Assembly: GCA_037693485.1 (NCBI GenBank)
Contig: CM075350.1
Coordinates: 121,952,001 to 122,016,000, forward strand
Reading direction: 5' to 3'
Source: Kitagawia praeruptora
Lineage: Eukaryota > Streptophyta > Magnoliopsida > Apiales > Apiaceae
DNA: 64,000 nt
Shown one piece after another: positions 42,172-54,515 of the stretch (positions within the stretch are counted from its first letter, which is position 1; every line of letters begins with the position of its first letter). Position numbers and translations under genes: made by a program. The notes beneath the pieces are model-generated. The model was not told where the DNA came from. It did not search any database and was given only the letters and a program-made list of their open reading frames with translations.

Positions 42172-43462
42172 TGTTGAGTATTGAACACGGTAAAAGAATA
42201 CAGAGGGGGGGGTGAATGGATTCTTGAACTTTTCTTGGATTGAGTCTGTGTAGCAGATAAGTGCCTGTGTGTGCAGAAATTAAGGTGCGGATAAATAAAC
42301 AACACAAGACACAATATCACTTTAATCTAATGTATATTAGATAAAGGTTGCTACAATCTGTGAATACAAATGGTAGTATTCTCAGCTTCGTTTTTCTCAG
42401 AGAGATATAACTTACAGTGTATGAAAAACTTGACTCACAAAAGTTACTAAGTTATGAAGTGAGGCTGTGTCCTTATAGAACATGGATACAGCCTGCTTAC
42501 TACAAATAAGGTAGCTAAAACACATTACTTTCTAGTCTGTCTATCCTTTTTGAGTAAGTGTCCAAACGGTTACAGATTTGACTTTGCAAAGCCTGTTTAG
42601 ATCCACTTCTTTAGCTCCTTGTCTCTTCTATATCTCTCCAAGCTTCCTTGTAGGCTTTCCAGAGCACGTTACAGGTTGTGGTCCATAAAGTGCATTGGCT
42701 TGTTGCAGGTTTCTGACTTGTACAATTTCTTCAGTATTTTGTCTCCAAGAATGTATTCGAGAAGTGACTAAGTAAGTGATTCGAGAACTAGAATTGACTT
42801 GATCGATAACTCTGAGTTCTCGAATACTGTTATAGTGACATATCGAACCACTTCTCGAATAGCTCTTTTCCATCAGGATTCCTTGAGTTGTCGAATAGAG
42901 CATTTGACTTATCGAATCCTCGAGTTGTCGAATAGCTTTCTGAGTCTTTGAGATATCGAATGGAACTTTGACTTGTTGACTCTTTGAGAACTCGAATACC
43001 ATCTTGACTTGTTGACTTCTTGAGTTCTCGAATAGAGTAGTAGACATATCGAATCCCTGAGATATCGAATGAGATATCGAACAGTGTATTCAGAGATATC
43101 GAATAGTGTCTTGAGATATCGAATCTCTGACTTCTCGAATGCTGGACTTCTCGAATAGACAAATATACTTCTCGAATTGGTACTTAGGCAAATTCTTCAT
43201 TTCTTCAAATCCCAACTGTGATTATTTGGCAGTCTTTAACTCCTTGCTTGAGGCATGAACCATGGAACTTCTTTCAAGCATTATTCTAGACTCTATTTGT
43301 ACAGTTACACAACTAGGATTTGATGCCTATTACAAGTACAATACAAACAGAAACTCTACAACTAGAGGTTCCCTCAGTTAAGAGGTCATGTAAGTAATGC
43401 AAAGCATTACAAACAATTAGGCTTGTTATTAGATGTATACAGGCATGCCTCTGTAACTAACA
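42172..43462 (-). repeat. Copia C 5' LTR
   Basis: 1291 bp, nearly identical to 29312-30605. The TCGAAT array is at about 42752-43185. CTCTC follows at 43463-43467, the target duplication. Confidence 0.95.
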
Positions 43463-43617
43463 CTCTCTAAAGGCACTTGAGATTATTGGAGACACCCTCG
43501 AGCACAGCTCAACCCCCACAAACACAACCCAAACCTTTTCACAGAATAGTTGATCGCTAGCCTATACAATTACCCGTAAACCTCTCAACAAGTTGTTACG
43601 AAATCCACTCATCAACA
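43463..43617 (+). repeat. Gypsy B left LTR, second part
   Basis: Continues the LTR from ctctctaaaggcac to catcaaca. It matches 55226-55380 of the right LTR. Confidence 0.92.
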
Positions 43618-43635
43618 TTGGCGCTAGAAGGAGGG
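43618..43635 (+). other. Gypsy B primer binding site
   Basis: ttggcgctagaaggaggg directly follows the 5' LTR, the position of a primer site. I cannot name the tRNA with confidence. Confidence 0.65.
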
Positions 43636-43663
43636 GATAGTTAATATCTTAAGAGTGGAAAAG

Positions 43664-45394
43664 ATGTCAGGCAACTCTGATAGCGAAGCAACCCGTTCTG
43701 AGCGACAGATTCACGATGGGAACAAATCTCCTCCCAAAGCACCGAAGGTTACCAAAGCAGCTATGATGGAAGTCTTAAAGACTGTGGGAGAGCGATTGTC
43801 GACTTTGGAGCAGGCTTCAAGCAAAAAGAAGAAAAAGAAGGCAAAGAAAGGCAAGAAGTCGAAGGTTACTCCGAAACAGTTGAACTTTGAGGAAGAAGAA
43901 TCTGAGGATGGAGAGGAGGTTCCAGAAGATGGTGAAGGACCAAAGCAGAATAATGGTGATGAAGAACTAGAGAATCCTGAGAAGAGTAAAACTGTTAGCA
44001 AGGGTCGTACAGGGTCCAAGGGAAAGAAGAAGACCAAGACTGGAGGTTCCTCACAGAAAAAGAAGAAAGATAAAGACCCATCTATTGAGATAATTGAAGA
44101 AGAAAACACAGGTTCAGACGAGGATACTGAAGAATCAAGCACTGCAGAGTCGCAAGAGGAGGAAGGAACGAGCAAAAAGACAAAGGCGGAAGCTACTGGG
44201 GAGGTGACAGCATAAGATATCAAGAAAATTTTGGCTCAACTCAAGGACGAAAAGAATCTTGCTGTGAATCCTATAACTGCTTCTCCTTTCACCAAGAAGG
44301 TCCGAAAGTCGGCTCTGCCTAGATCTTACAGGCCTTCGAATGAGTTGAAATTCGATGGAACTACTGACCCCATTGAATACCTCAGTCGTTTCGACAAAGA
44401 GATGGATGTCTATCAAGTGAAGGAAGCCACCAGATGCAGGTTACTGGCTGCAACTCTACAGGGTGGAGCCCATTAATGGTTCAAAAGGCTACCTACTGAT
44501 TCGATTAGTTATTGGGCGAGTATGGGGAAGCTCTTCGTCACTCAATTTAGAGCATCCGTTGCATTCGCACCACCTACCAATACCTTAGCCAATATCAAGC
44601 AAAGACCTAGTGAGACATTGACGGAATATTTCAAGAGGTTCAATGCAGAGGTTCCAAAGGTTAGGAAAGCATCTGAGGAAATCATAAAGAATTTTTTAAT
44701 TGCTGGAGTCAAAGGAGGCTCAGACTTTTGGAAAGCACTTCAAGGAAAAGAACCAGAGACGTTGGCAGATTTTTATGCCCAGGCAGAACCTTTTTGTCTT
44801 GTGGAGGAATCTCTGGCCGAGTTAGAGAAGGATCCAGATTTCGTAAGGCAAAGTGGAAGCAAGAGGTCGAGACCAAGAAGCCCCAATGGTCGTGACAATA
44901 AAAAGGTGGTTAGTCGTACATCCCAGGTGAAGCCTGAAGCTGTGAATCCTACTAGACATGTCATGAGTCAAGTCCCGCCACCAGCTTCCTATAACAACAA
45001 CAAACATGAGAGACCTATCTATGAAACTTTCACCCCTTTGGTAGCTCCAATCGATCACATTTACACGGTGAATGAGAAGTCCTCGTGGTTTAAGAAGCCT
45101 TTCAGAACTGGTCCTCCAGGGAATAATAATGAGCGTCCATACTGTGACTTCCATGATAACAATGGGCATAATACTGCAGACTGCCATCACCTCAGGGACC
45201 TAATTGAAACTCTAATCAGACAAGGGCAGTTAAGTGAATGGGTGGCTCAAGAAGGCAAAAAGTATAGAGATAAGAAGACTCAGAAGACACAGACACAGGA
45301 ACCTGTTGTGATGGAAGGGCCACCTAAGGCTGGGTGCATACGCACAATTATAGGAGGTCCCTACATTGGAGGAAGCAGCAGGAGGGCCATGTAG
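43664..45394 (+). pseudogene. Gypsy B gag
   Basis: Starts MSGNSDSEATRSE at 43664. The N-terminal 180 residues are Lys/Glu-rich. The Retrotrans_gag domain follows: SNELKFDGTTDPIEYLSRF, then MGKLFVTQFRASVAF and RPSETLTEYFKRFN. A CCHC-like knuckle, YCDFHDNNGHNTADCHHL, is near 45140. One frame runs throughout but carries stops at 44213-44215, 44474-44476 and 45392-45394, so it is not functional. Tat-lineage assignment rests on the pol features downstream. Confidence 0.85.
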
Positions 45395-46783
45395 AGATAT
45401 ACCCGTGAAGCTAAAGAACGTCCTTTGACCAGTATTTACAATCTGTCACAGAGGTCCCCAAAGCTGTTTGAAGGAGAGGATGTAGATATTACTTTCACTG
45501 AAGAAGATGCTTCTTGGGTGCACCATCCCCATACCGATGCTTTAGTGGTCGAGGCAGGAATCGGGTCTTATGAGGTTCATCGAGTGCTAGTTGATAATGG
45601 AAGCTCTGTAAACCTGTTATCTTACTCAGCTTTCAAGAAGATGCATTTTCTGGATAAAGACTTAACTCCAACAAACGATACCTTGTACGGATTCACTAAT
45701 AATCAGGTTCCTATCAAAGGTAAGATTCGTTTACCGGTAACTCTAGGTAACAAACCATGTTGCATTACACAGCTGGCAGAGTTTATCGTTATAGAGGAGA
45801 ATATGAATTACAATGCTATTCTGGGAAGACCCGTCTTGAAAGAGATGAGGGTGGTAACCTCCATTTACCATCTAACTATGAAGTTCCCAACGCCAAATGG
45901 AATTGGTATAGTTCGAGGATGCCAGTATGAGTCTAGAAAGTGCTACACCAAATCTTTGCAACATGCTGCTAAGGCTGCTAAATTGCCTGAACCCATGGAC
46001 GAGGTTCCTGATGATTCTCCAGGAAAGAACCCAGACAAAATAACGCTCGACCTGCGTAGTCCGCCCTTGGAAGGTTTTGTGCCAGCATCCTGTAGAGCTA
46101 TAAGAATTGAAGAGATCATAGAAGAGGAACCTCATGCTGAGATTCCAGTTTTTCGGGGACCAGATACCCCTTACTTGCTGATAGAAAGTGCACCCCCTAC
46201 GGACAAGGATGGTGATGTGTGTATGGCAGAAGGATTGGATGAAGAAAAATCCCGAAAACTGAAACATAATGGAAGCAATGAAGACAGTCAGCCAGCATCA
46301 AAGAGAAGGAATGTCATGCACGAAGTTCAGGAACCGTCTACAGTCCAGGAACCTCAAGAGGACTCAACCACAGAGATGGAGGTAGACTTAGATCCTCGAA
46401 TGCCAAAAACCATGGTCAAGGCTGGACCAGCTGGTGAAACTTTGGATGTGAAGATCAATGACAAAGATGGTACAAAAGTGTTGAAGATTGGAGCTCAACT
46501 CGACCCAGCCTTAAAGGAATCTCTCATTACCTTTTTGGGCAAGAACCTGGATGTGTTTGCATGGTGTCACGCAGATATGGAAGGGATAGATCCAAGGGTC
46601 ATGTGTCATAAGTTGAATATTGATCCAGAAAAGAAAGGAGTGAGACAGAAGCGAAGACCAGTTAGTGGAGAAAGAGCTCAAGCATTGAAAGAAGAGGTCG
46701 ACAGGTTATTGGATGCAGGATTGGTTAAAGAATCTTTCTACCCAGTATGGTTGGCAAACCCTGTTTTGGTAAAAAAAACCTAA
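45395..46783 (+). pseudogene. Gypsy B protease and start of RT
   Basis: Open from the stop at 45392 to 46783. The protease motif VLVDNGSSVNLLS is near 45585, and the flap-like NYNAILGRP is near 45810. A spacer with an acidic segment follows, then RT entry with RQKRRPVSGERAQALKEEVD and NPVLVKK. The frame is lost in a run of eight A at about 46772-46779, a slippage-prone site, just before the first RT catalytic block. Confidence 0.88.
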
Positions 46784-49003
46784 TGGGAAATGGAGAACCT
46801 GTGTGGACTTCACAGATCTCAACAAAGCATGCCCGAAGGACAGTTTCCCACTGCCACGGATTGATCAGTTAGTGGATGCAACAGCTGGACATGCCCTCCT
46901 CAGCTTCATGGATGTATATTCAGGTTACAATCAAATCCCTATGTATGAACTTCTTTTATTACGGATAGAGGTCTTTATTGCTATGTATGCATGCCATTTG
47001 GATTGATTAATGCTGGAGCCACATACCAACGGTTAGTGAATTTGATGTTTAAAGACCAAATTGGCCATACTATGGAAGTATATGTGGATGATATGCTAGT
47101 CAAATCCAAGGAAGCTGTTGACCATGTAAAGCACTTAGAAGAAATGTTCGGAATCTTGCGAAAGTACAGAATGAAGCTGAACCCTCAAAAATGTGTGTTC
47201 GGAGTAGAATCAGGAAAGTTTCTGGGTTTTATGGTGAATCATAGAAGTATCGAAGCCAACCCAGCCAAGATTAAAGCATTGATTGATATGAAGTCACCAA
47301 GGACTATGAGAGAGGTTCAGTCCCTCACAGGGAGAGTTGCAGCCTTGAATAGATTCATCTCGAAGTCCACTGATAAGTGTCAGGAGTTCTTTAAAGCTAT
47401 AAAGAAAGGAAGCAAGTTCGAGTTGACAACAGAATGTGAGATAGCGTTTGGAAAGTTAAAGGAGCATTTGGGGAGCCCCCCACTGTTAGCCAAACCTGTG
47501 GATGGAGAAACATTGATACTTTACTTGGCCGTATCAGAGTATTCCATTAGTGCAGTTCTGGTTCGAGAAGAGAATGGACAGCAAAGCCCAGTCTACTATG
47601 TTAGTAAAAGGTTATTTGATGCAGAAACGAGGTATACAGGAATGGAGAAGCTGGTTTTCGCATTGATTCTAGCTTCCAGGAAGCTGCGACCTTACTTCCA
47701 AGCTCACAAGATTGAGGTAAGAACCTCATATCCACTTAAGCAAGTGATTCATAGGCCAGAAACTTCTGGGAGAATGTTAAAGTGGGCTGTGGAGTTAGGA
47801 CAGTTCGACATAGAATACAAGCCAAAGACAGCAATCAAAGCTCAAGCTCTAGCAGATTTCTTAATCGAGTTTCCACCTCACGTGGAGGTTACTGGCCAGG
47901 AGGGGCCAAAAGAGGTGGTGGAAGAACAGACAGAGAATGACAACTGTGCACCCTGGTGGACACTATATGTAGATGGAGCTGCTAACAGTGGTAGAGCAGG
48001 TGCAGGCATAGAGCTAGTTAGTCCAGAGGGACACCAACTCTATAGTTCGATTCATTTTGCTTTTAGAGCCACGAACAACGATGCAGAGTATGAGGCATTG
48101 ATTGCAGGTCTCAAGCTAGCCTTGGAGATGAAAGTTGAGAATATTAGAGTGTTCAGTGATTCGATGTTAGTAGTTTGGCAGATTCGTGGTGGTTTTCAGG
48201 CGAGAGGTCCACGAACAGACTTGTATTTGAGGTACTCCCAGGAGTTGATCGCGAAGTTCAAAGAGGTGAAGCTAGATCAAATACCTCGAGGAAAAAATAC
48301 CAATGCAGATGCATTAGCCAACCTAGGATCTCAGAGAGAATCCAAATTATTGGGGGTAATCCCACTTCAGATTCAGGAGCAACCTAGTGTTTTCAAAGAA
48401 GAAGTGATGGACATCGAGTTTCCAGTTGAAGATTCCTGGATGACCCCAATACATCGTTACCTGGATAAAGGGGAGCTACCTCCTAGTCAAGATGATGCCA
48501 GGAAGCTGAGGTATCATGCAGCCAAGTATGTAATCTATGATGGAGTTCTGTATAGACGAGGATTCAATCAACCTTTGCTCAAGTGTGTAGCTGGAGAACA
48601 ATGCAAGTATATCCTCGAGGAGATTCATGAAGGAGTATGTGGAAATCACTCGGGGGGTAATTCTTTAGCCATTAAGGTCCTTCGACAAGGATATTATTGG
48701 CCAACCATTAAAGCAGATGCTACCAAATTCGTACAGGCATGCAGTAATTGTCAGAGGTTTGCAAATTTTGATAGTCGTCCTGTAGCACCTATCAAACAGA
48801 TTGTTAGTCCTTGGCCATTCGCCGTTTGGGGGATAGACCTCATTGGAGAACTCCCAAAAGGAAAAGGAGGAGTGAAATATGCAGTGGTTGCAGTTGATTA
48901 CTTTACAAAGTGGGCAGAAGCAGAACCACTTGCTAAGATTACAGCATCAAAATTGACTGAGTTCATGTTTCGAGCCATTGTATGCAGGTTTGGCATTCCG
49001 TAG
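46784..49003 (+). pseudogene. Gypsy B RT, two RNase H domains and integrase N-part
   Basis: RT continues with VDFTDLNKACPKDSFPLP and FMDVYSGYNQI. A small deletion near 46945 shifts the frame, then MPFGLINAGATYQR and catalytic YVDDMLVKS follow. The first RNase H comes after RT. A second, archaeal-type RNase H starts near 47958 (WTLYVDGAANSG, then FSDSMLVVWQI). The integrase zinc domain has H...H and CSNCQR near 48745. The core begins at WGIDLIGELPKG and stops at TAG 49001-49003. The dual RNase H is a mark of the Tat lineage. Confidence 0.88.
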
Positions 49004-49671
49004 AAGCTGATTTCTGACAACGGGAAGCAGTTTGATAGTAGAGAGCTTAGAGGGTTGTGTGAGCAGTTTGGAATTCAGAAGGCATTTTCAGCAGTGTACT
49101 ATCCACAGAGTAAAGGACAGACTGAAGCGGTGAATAAGATTATCAAGCATACTTTGAAGACGAGGCTTGAAGATAAGAAAGGAAGCTGGCCAGAGGAGCT
49201 TCCTGGAGTCTTGTGGTCGTATAACACCACGCCTAGAACTACAACTGGTGAGTCATCTTTACTCTCGCTTATGGTTGTGAAGCTATGGTACCTGTGGAAG
49301 TTGGAACAGGTTCCTTGAGAAGAAAGTATTTTGACCCCGAGAGCAATGAGGTCAATCATAGACTGTATTTGGACATGGTCGAAGAGTTGAGAGCAGATTC
49401 GCAAGTGAAGTTAGCAGCATATCAACAGAGAGTTCGAAGGTATTACAACAAAAAGGTGAAGGCAAGACCTTTTAAAGTTGGAGACCTAGTTCTGAGAAAA
49501 GTCATGCCAAATACCAGGGTTCTGGCACATGGAGCTTTTGGAGCAAATTGGGAGGGACCTTACCAGATAAAGTCAGCCATTTGGGAAGGAACCTACCACT
49601 TGATGGATATGGATGGGAACCTCATTCCGAGAGCTTGGAATGCAGAACATCTCAAGAAGTATTATCAGTAA
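49004..49671 (+). pseudogene. Gypsy B integrase C-part
   Basis: Follows the TAG without a break in frame. SDNGKQFDS (second Asp) and the third catalytic Glu within QSKGQTEAVNKIIK are kept. A frameshift near 49255 is followed by the open C-terminal part from 49285, with RVRRYYNKKVKARPFKVGDLVLRKV (GPY/F-like region GPYQIKSA). It ends AEHLKKYYQ and stop at 49671. Confidence 0.87.
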
Positions 49672-51380
49672 CTCTTTTATATGTTTTTCTTAGGAAAAGT
49701 AAGGCTCTTTCAGCCCAAGAATAAAGGCAGCTTATTAGTTATAGCTGACCAGCATTTTGATTTCAGTATTTGATTATGCATGTACTCGGGGGGTACTTGA
49801 TGTGAACCTCCCTACTTGCAAGACGATTTCTTTTTAAAGTATTGAGCGATAGATAGCTCTACGTTGAATATTTTGAGTGCATTCTTTGCAGCTATAGCTC
49901 CTTAATAGTTCTTTTACGTAACAATAATTACCCAAAAGAACTGGGGGGTAGTATTCCTACTTAGATAGTATTGTGCATGATATGATTTGATATTTCATAT
50001 GCCAATTTGAAACTTTTTAAGTGCTTGCTTTAGTACTTGTATTGTATTTGCAGGTTACCTAGGCTAACAGGTACCTGTAGCATTGTATTGTATCTGCAGG
50101 TCACCCTGACTTACAGGTCCCTGTAGCATTGAAAGTATGAGCAAAGTATGAATGTGATTCGACAAAGTATGCAAATTGAGAATGACTGACTTGAACCAAA
50201 AGCCTCGGGCAGCTTCCCGAGAACGCATCCAGAAAAAGTCCTAGGTAGCTTCCTGGGCATCGAGCAAAGTCCCCAGGTAGCTTCCTGGGCACGAGAAAAG
50301 CCTCAGGTAGCTTCCTGAGCAAATGTGATTGAAAAGCCTCAGCTGACTAAGCACGACATTGTTGCCAAAAGCCTCAAGTTCCTTGAGCACGTGAATTAAA
50401 GTCCTGACAAAAGGCATCTAAAGTCCTGACAAAAGGCATCTAAAGTCCTGACAAAAAGGCACCTAAAGGAACCTGTGTGGAGCCTAGACCGGCACACTTG
50501 TTCTTAAAGAGAAGCCTAATAAGCTCTCCCTCATGTGGGACCGCCTTTGGCACATGGGAAGAAGGGATAAAATCCTTAGCATTTACCTTCATAAGATGTC
50601 TAGCCTGACACATGAAGAAGAGGAATCTGTGTGGACTCCCAGAACGGCGCACAGGTTCCTAGAATCGCCTCGAGGCACAAAAAGGAACCAACATGCCTCG
50701 AGGCATGTTGGGACCTAGAGAATAGGATTGGGAACCAAGCAGGTTACCTTTCCAAGAGAAAAAAGGAACCAACATGCCTCGAGGCATGTTGGGACCTAGA
50801 GATTAGGATTGGGAGCCAAGCAGGCAATCTTTCCAAGAGATGACCCGAATTGAACAAGAGAAAGATTTTACTAACGTTAACTGTTTTCTGTTTTATGTTT
50901 ATTTTGCAGGATTAATGGTCGAGGAACCTGGTCAAACTATTTAGGATCTAAGGTTATCAGAAAGGGTTTTAGTTCAGAATGCGACTCTGAAAATGTTGAG
51001 TGAAGCATAGGAAAAGACGTGTTTAAGCTTACAAGTAAGTTGTTGCGACTCGATTGCCTTTTATTTCAGGAAATTATAAAGTGAAAGTACGAGTATATTA
51101 TGTTTCTTACAAAGGGCTAGCCCACGTAAGCTTGAATGCACAAGTATGGACACTAAGTAATTGCTAGGGGGAATAAAGGTAAGATACAATGATGGAAGCG
51201 TATAAGTACAAATATGTGACATAGATATGTAGCAAAAGCAGATAATTGTCATAAAAAACCATAAAAAAGAGTTGTAAGGCACGAAGGCCATAAGAAACCA
51301 AATTTAAAGTTTACATTATGCGAGGCGCTACGAGGGGCCCGCGACCTCATCAAATCAAGAGTTCAATAAATCATAAAGTT
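49672..51380. repeat. Gypsy B 3' non-coding region with short tandem repeats
   Basis: No sense gene. Visible repeats include a duplicated ctgcaggt...acaggt(a/c)cctgtagcattg block at about 50038-50132. A diverged array of the type gtagcttcctggg(c) runs at about 50205-50325. Three copies of taaagtcctgacaaaaggca are at about 50395-50465. An 81-bp pair is at about 50680-50845. Words ggaacc, ggttcc and ggtccc recur. Confidence 0.75.
50688..50792. repeat. Two copies of a 24-bp perfect palindrome in an 81-bp repeat
   Basis: The palindromes are at 50688-50711 and 50769-50792. Each is centred on cctcgagg and has arms aacatg/catgtt extended by cc/gg. Each is embedded in the same 81-bp unit (aaaaggaacc before, gggacctagag after). 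Confidence 0.9.
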
Positions 51381-53448
51381 TCAAGCAGTAGGAGTTTTGT
51401 CTGGATCTTCAACAGCTGGAGGAGTTGGAAGGACAGGTTGAGCATCTTCAGTAGCAGGAACCTCTGTAGTCTCAAGGATAGTACCTGGAGACCTCTAAAC
51501 CGTAGCCACGGGAGGTACAGGGTCCTGTGAAATCGCAGCTTCATCTTCAAAATCATGGATCATGCTTACCACGTCGTCGCCCAAGAGAGACCAGTTTAGC
51601 TCAGGCATTTTCTCCCACATAGACTTCATGTCATCTCAGATGTCTTCATTATAACCTTCATCATATCTAGCTTTCTCCTGGACGAGCATGGATGATCTGA
51701 CAGTAGCAGCAGTGTTTAAAGCATCAACTTGAGCTTCTAGCTCATTAACGTTCTCCAGCATCGACAGTTTCTCATCACCCAGATTCTTGACTTGAGCCTG
51801 AAGTTTTTCCTTATCATTCTTTAAAGAGGTCTCAACAGTTTTGGCCCTCTTTACAGCAGCAGTGGCAATGTTCGCGCTCTCCTCCCTAGCATCCAGCTCT
51901 TCTTTGAGTTTTGAGATCTCTCCTTGCAATCGGAGGTCATACTGTGTCTTTAAAGCAAAATCATCACAGTATCGAAGGGCAAAGAACGCATTTTAGGCAA
52001 CAGAGAACCTCATGGCATGCATAGCCTCGGTAGAATCCATCTTGGCCCAACTAGCAATTGCTTCCGGAAGCACATGAGTATCGATCAATTCTTTAAATGC
52101 ATTCTGTGCCACAGCTGATTCAACTTTCACAGCTTTGCTTTTCTTCATGGACCTGGTTTGTGAACTCCCAGAGAGGTCAAGAGTAGTTTGAGCTAGCTTG
52201 CGCTTGGAGGAACTAGATGGTTGAGTCTGGATGGAAGCTGGGGTAGGAACTTGGCTAATTGGAGTTGTTGTGAGTGGAATCTCCTTTGTCTCAACATCAG
52301 TTTTAAAGATCTCGTCTACATTCTTGGTTCGTTTAACAAAAGAGGGAACTTTGGGAGCCATGCCTGCATAAGTCAACAAGTTAAAAATTAGAGAGGTATA
52401 CATGGAGTAAAAAGATGTATTCATAAAAGATACAATCAAGAAGGAAGGACATAACGATAAGGAAGCTCATACCGGTGTCTGAAGGAATAAAACCTAGGGA
52501 AGTCAGATTTTCAGGGGTCATCAGAATCAAGCAGTCCCTAATGGAAGTTGATAGTTTCAAGATTTCTTTTGCCCTCTCTAAACACACTCCAGTCAGAACG
52601 GTTTGTTTGGGAATATTTGTTCGACGATTAAAAGCATACCTAACATCAGGGCAGTCAAAACAATAGACAAATTGCTCTTGCCACAAATCGAAGTTTTGTT
52701 TGACATTTTTTATACATTGACCCTGATGACAAGGCCATGTTGATAGATAAAAACAACCTGAGCTTCTCCCAGTATATTTCAGCCTAAAGAAATAACCTAA
52801 CTCTGGGGCAGACAGGGGAGTTGTGAATTTGCTAGAATACAAAATAAAGGTGTTGATGGCCAAACGATAAGAGTTGGGAGTCAGTTGCATAGGTGCTAAG
52901 TTATAAAACTCTAACACCTCCCTTAGAAAAGGATGAAGGGGTATAGAAAAACCTACTCTCAAAAAAGCAGCAGAGATGACAGCATTGGGAATCCCACGAT
53001 CAGGGGTTTTGACGTCAAACCTATGAGCTCTTTCACCAGGCTTTGGAATCACAGTACTACAAATTGGACGGGGACATTCCTCAAGAAGTTTTTCTAATTT
53101 AACAGAGGTCATGATGGAATCAGTTTTCTCACAAAAAGGTGTAATTTCCTGTTTGTACAACTCTCTCTCAACAGTCACCTCACTCTGAAAATCAGGTTCC
53201 AAGAGGGATTCAAGTTTAAGTTTAGGTTTTGACACCTCCTCATCATCAGAGGGCCAATCATCTCCTAAGTCAACAAATGCAGGGACAGGAGGTTGAGACA
53301 ATGGAGATATTGTGGGTTTAATGAGTATGTCCTCAGGTTCATTTACATTGGGAATTACAACCCTGGATCTAGTTCTCTCACCAATCGGCATAGCAACTAA
53401 GGGTTAAATTGAAGATTGTTGGTCAGAATGGGTAGACTCAGAAGACAT
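51381..53448 (-). pseudogene. Antisense extra gene of Gypsy B, Transposase_28-like
   Basis: On the strand opposite to gag-pol. The likely original start is MSSESTHSDQQSS at 53448, with an early stop before MPIGERTRSR at 53391. Residues after about 120 include GFSIPLHPFLREVLEFYNLAPMQLTPNSYR, typical of the Transposase_28 (putative gypsy-type transposon, PF04195) family. A GT-AG intron lies at 52364-52472; the frame is kept across it. The second exon has basic and Ser-rich parts and a coiled coil (GEISKLKEELDAREESANIA). It has stops at 51993-51995, 51636-51638 and once more before the end at 51381. Antisense ORFs of this family are known from Tat-lineage elements; function unknown. Confidence 0.75.
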
Positions 53449-54515
53449 CTGCAAAAAGACAGACGAAGAAGGGTCAGGTTTTATGGAACCTAGGAGAAAG
53501 ATTAGGGTTCTAAAGTGTTTAGACACGGTGCAGTCATTGACAGGGTATATTACAGAAAACCTTGAAGAAGGCATGTATCAACAAATTAGAAACATATGAA
53601 TAGACAGACAGTTAAAAATTATGATAAAATCATGACGACGCAACCATGAATCGACGGTTAAAGTACTGATAAACCAGAGATCGTGAACGTTCGTGTGTGT
53701 GAAATATGGAGTGTGACGAACAGATGCAGACATTTACATATACTATCAGATAAAAGACAACATGCAAAACATGGATGCACAGATAGTATGAAACGAAGTT
53801 AAGAGTACGCAAGGACAGAAAGAAATGAATCGAAATCGTACCTTGAATCGGAGCGAACGGCGAAGAACAAGTTGAATTGAGCGGAGGATCGTCGGTTTTC
53901 TTCTTCTCTCTCCAAGGGTTTTTGCAAGAATTTGGTAAAGGTAAAAATGGACCTGAGGGGGTGAGATGGCGATTAAATAGTCAAGGTAAATGAAACAGCT
54001 CCGTACACGTGGCAGAGCATTACTGGAGCGGTAAAACGAAAAGGTACACGCGTGAGAGGCGTGTGAACCTAGGGAACTCACGCATTAACTGCAGCGTCAA
54101 TAAGTGATAAGTTTGAATTTGAATTTTGAATTATCTCCTGCTTACCAACCATTATCCCCTCTTAAATTATTAAATTTAAAGAGACGTGGAGTTGAGTGAC
54201 AAGTTAGATTCCCTGGGGAGCTAAATGCAAGCATCGAGTTGATTTCGAGAGCTGGAGCAAGAAGAAAAAAAAATAAAAAATAATAAAAAAATAACGAGAT
54301 AACAGGTTCCCTGGTATAAAGGAAGCTTACTCAAGATTATATTAAGCTGAAAATATTTTATGTCCTGTTTCCTACGCCGAGTTAGCTCATGTAGGCTTGG
54401 ATATAAAATGTTAAAGCGATGTATTGTTACTAGAATGGTTTAGCATCGAACCTTTGATCATAGAATTAAAATAGGTTCCTTTCACATTACATGATTTCAA
54501 GGAACCGGGGGTACT
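53449..54515. other. Gypsy B region upstream of the antisense gene, plus polypurine tract
   Basis: Non-coding. It would contain the promoter of the antisense gene. A segment at about 54360-54400 repeats one at about 51098-51135. The end, aaggaaccgggggtact (54499-54515), is the polypurine tract before the 3' LTR. Confidence 0.6.

Larger units (their letters stand above)
29312..43462 (-). mobile_element. Copia C, SIRE/Maximus-like, nearly intact, nested in Gypsy B LTR
   Basis: LTRs 29312-30605 and 42172-43462, with target duplication CTCTC at 29307-29311 and 43463-43467. A tRNA-iMet primer site is at 42158-42169 and a purine tract at 30606. Reading on the minus strand: gag (42126-39619), protease and integrase (39640-37919), RT and RNase H (to 36368), an 850-bp spacer, and an intact 1584-codon extra ORF (35521-30767). 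By eye the LTRs differ at about six substitutions and a G-run length, so this is the youngest insertion in the nest. One in-frame stop in pol is the only lesion I see. Confidence 0.95.

Noticed and set aside
43711..44223. A 170-codon Ser/Phe-rich frame opposite Gypsy B gag
   Set aside because: It is the mirror of the Lys/Glu-rich gag start, whose codons read as Phe/Ser on the other strand.
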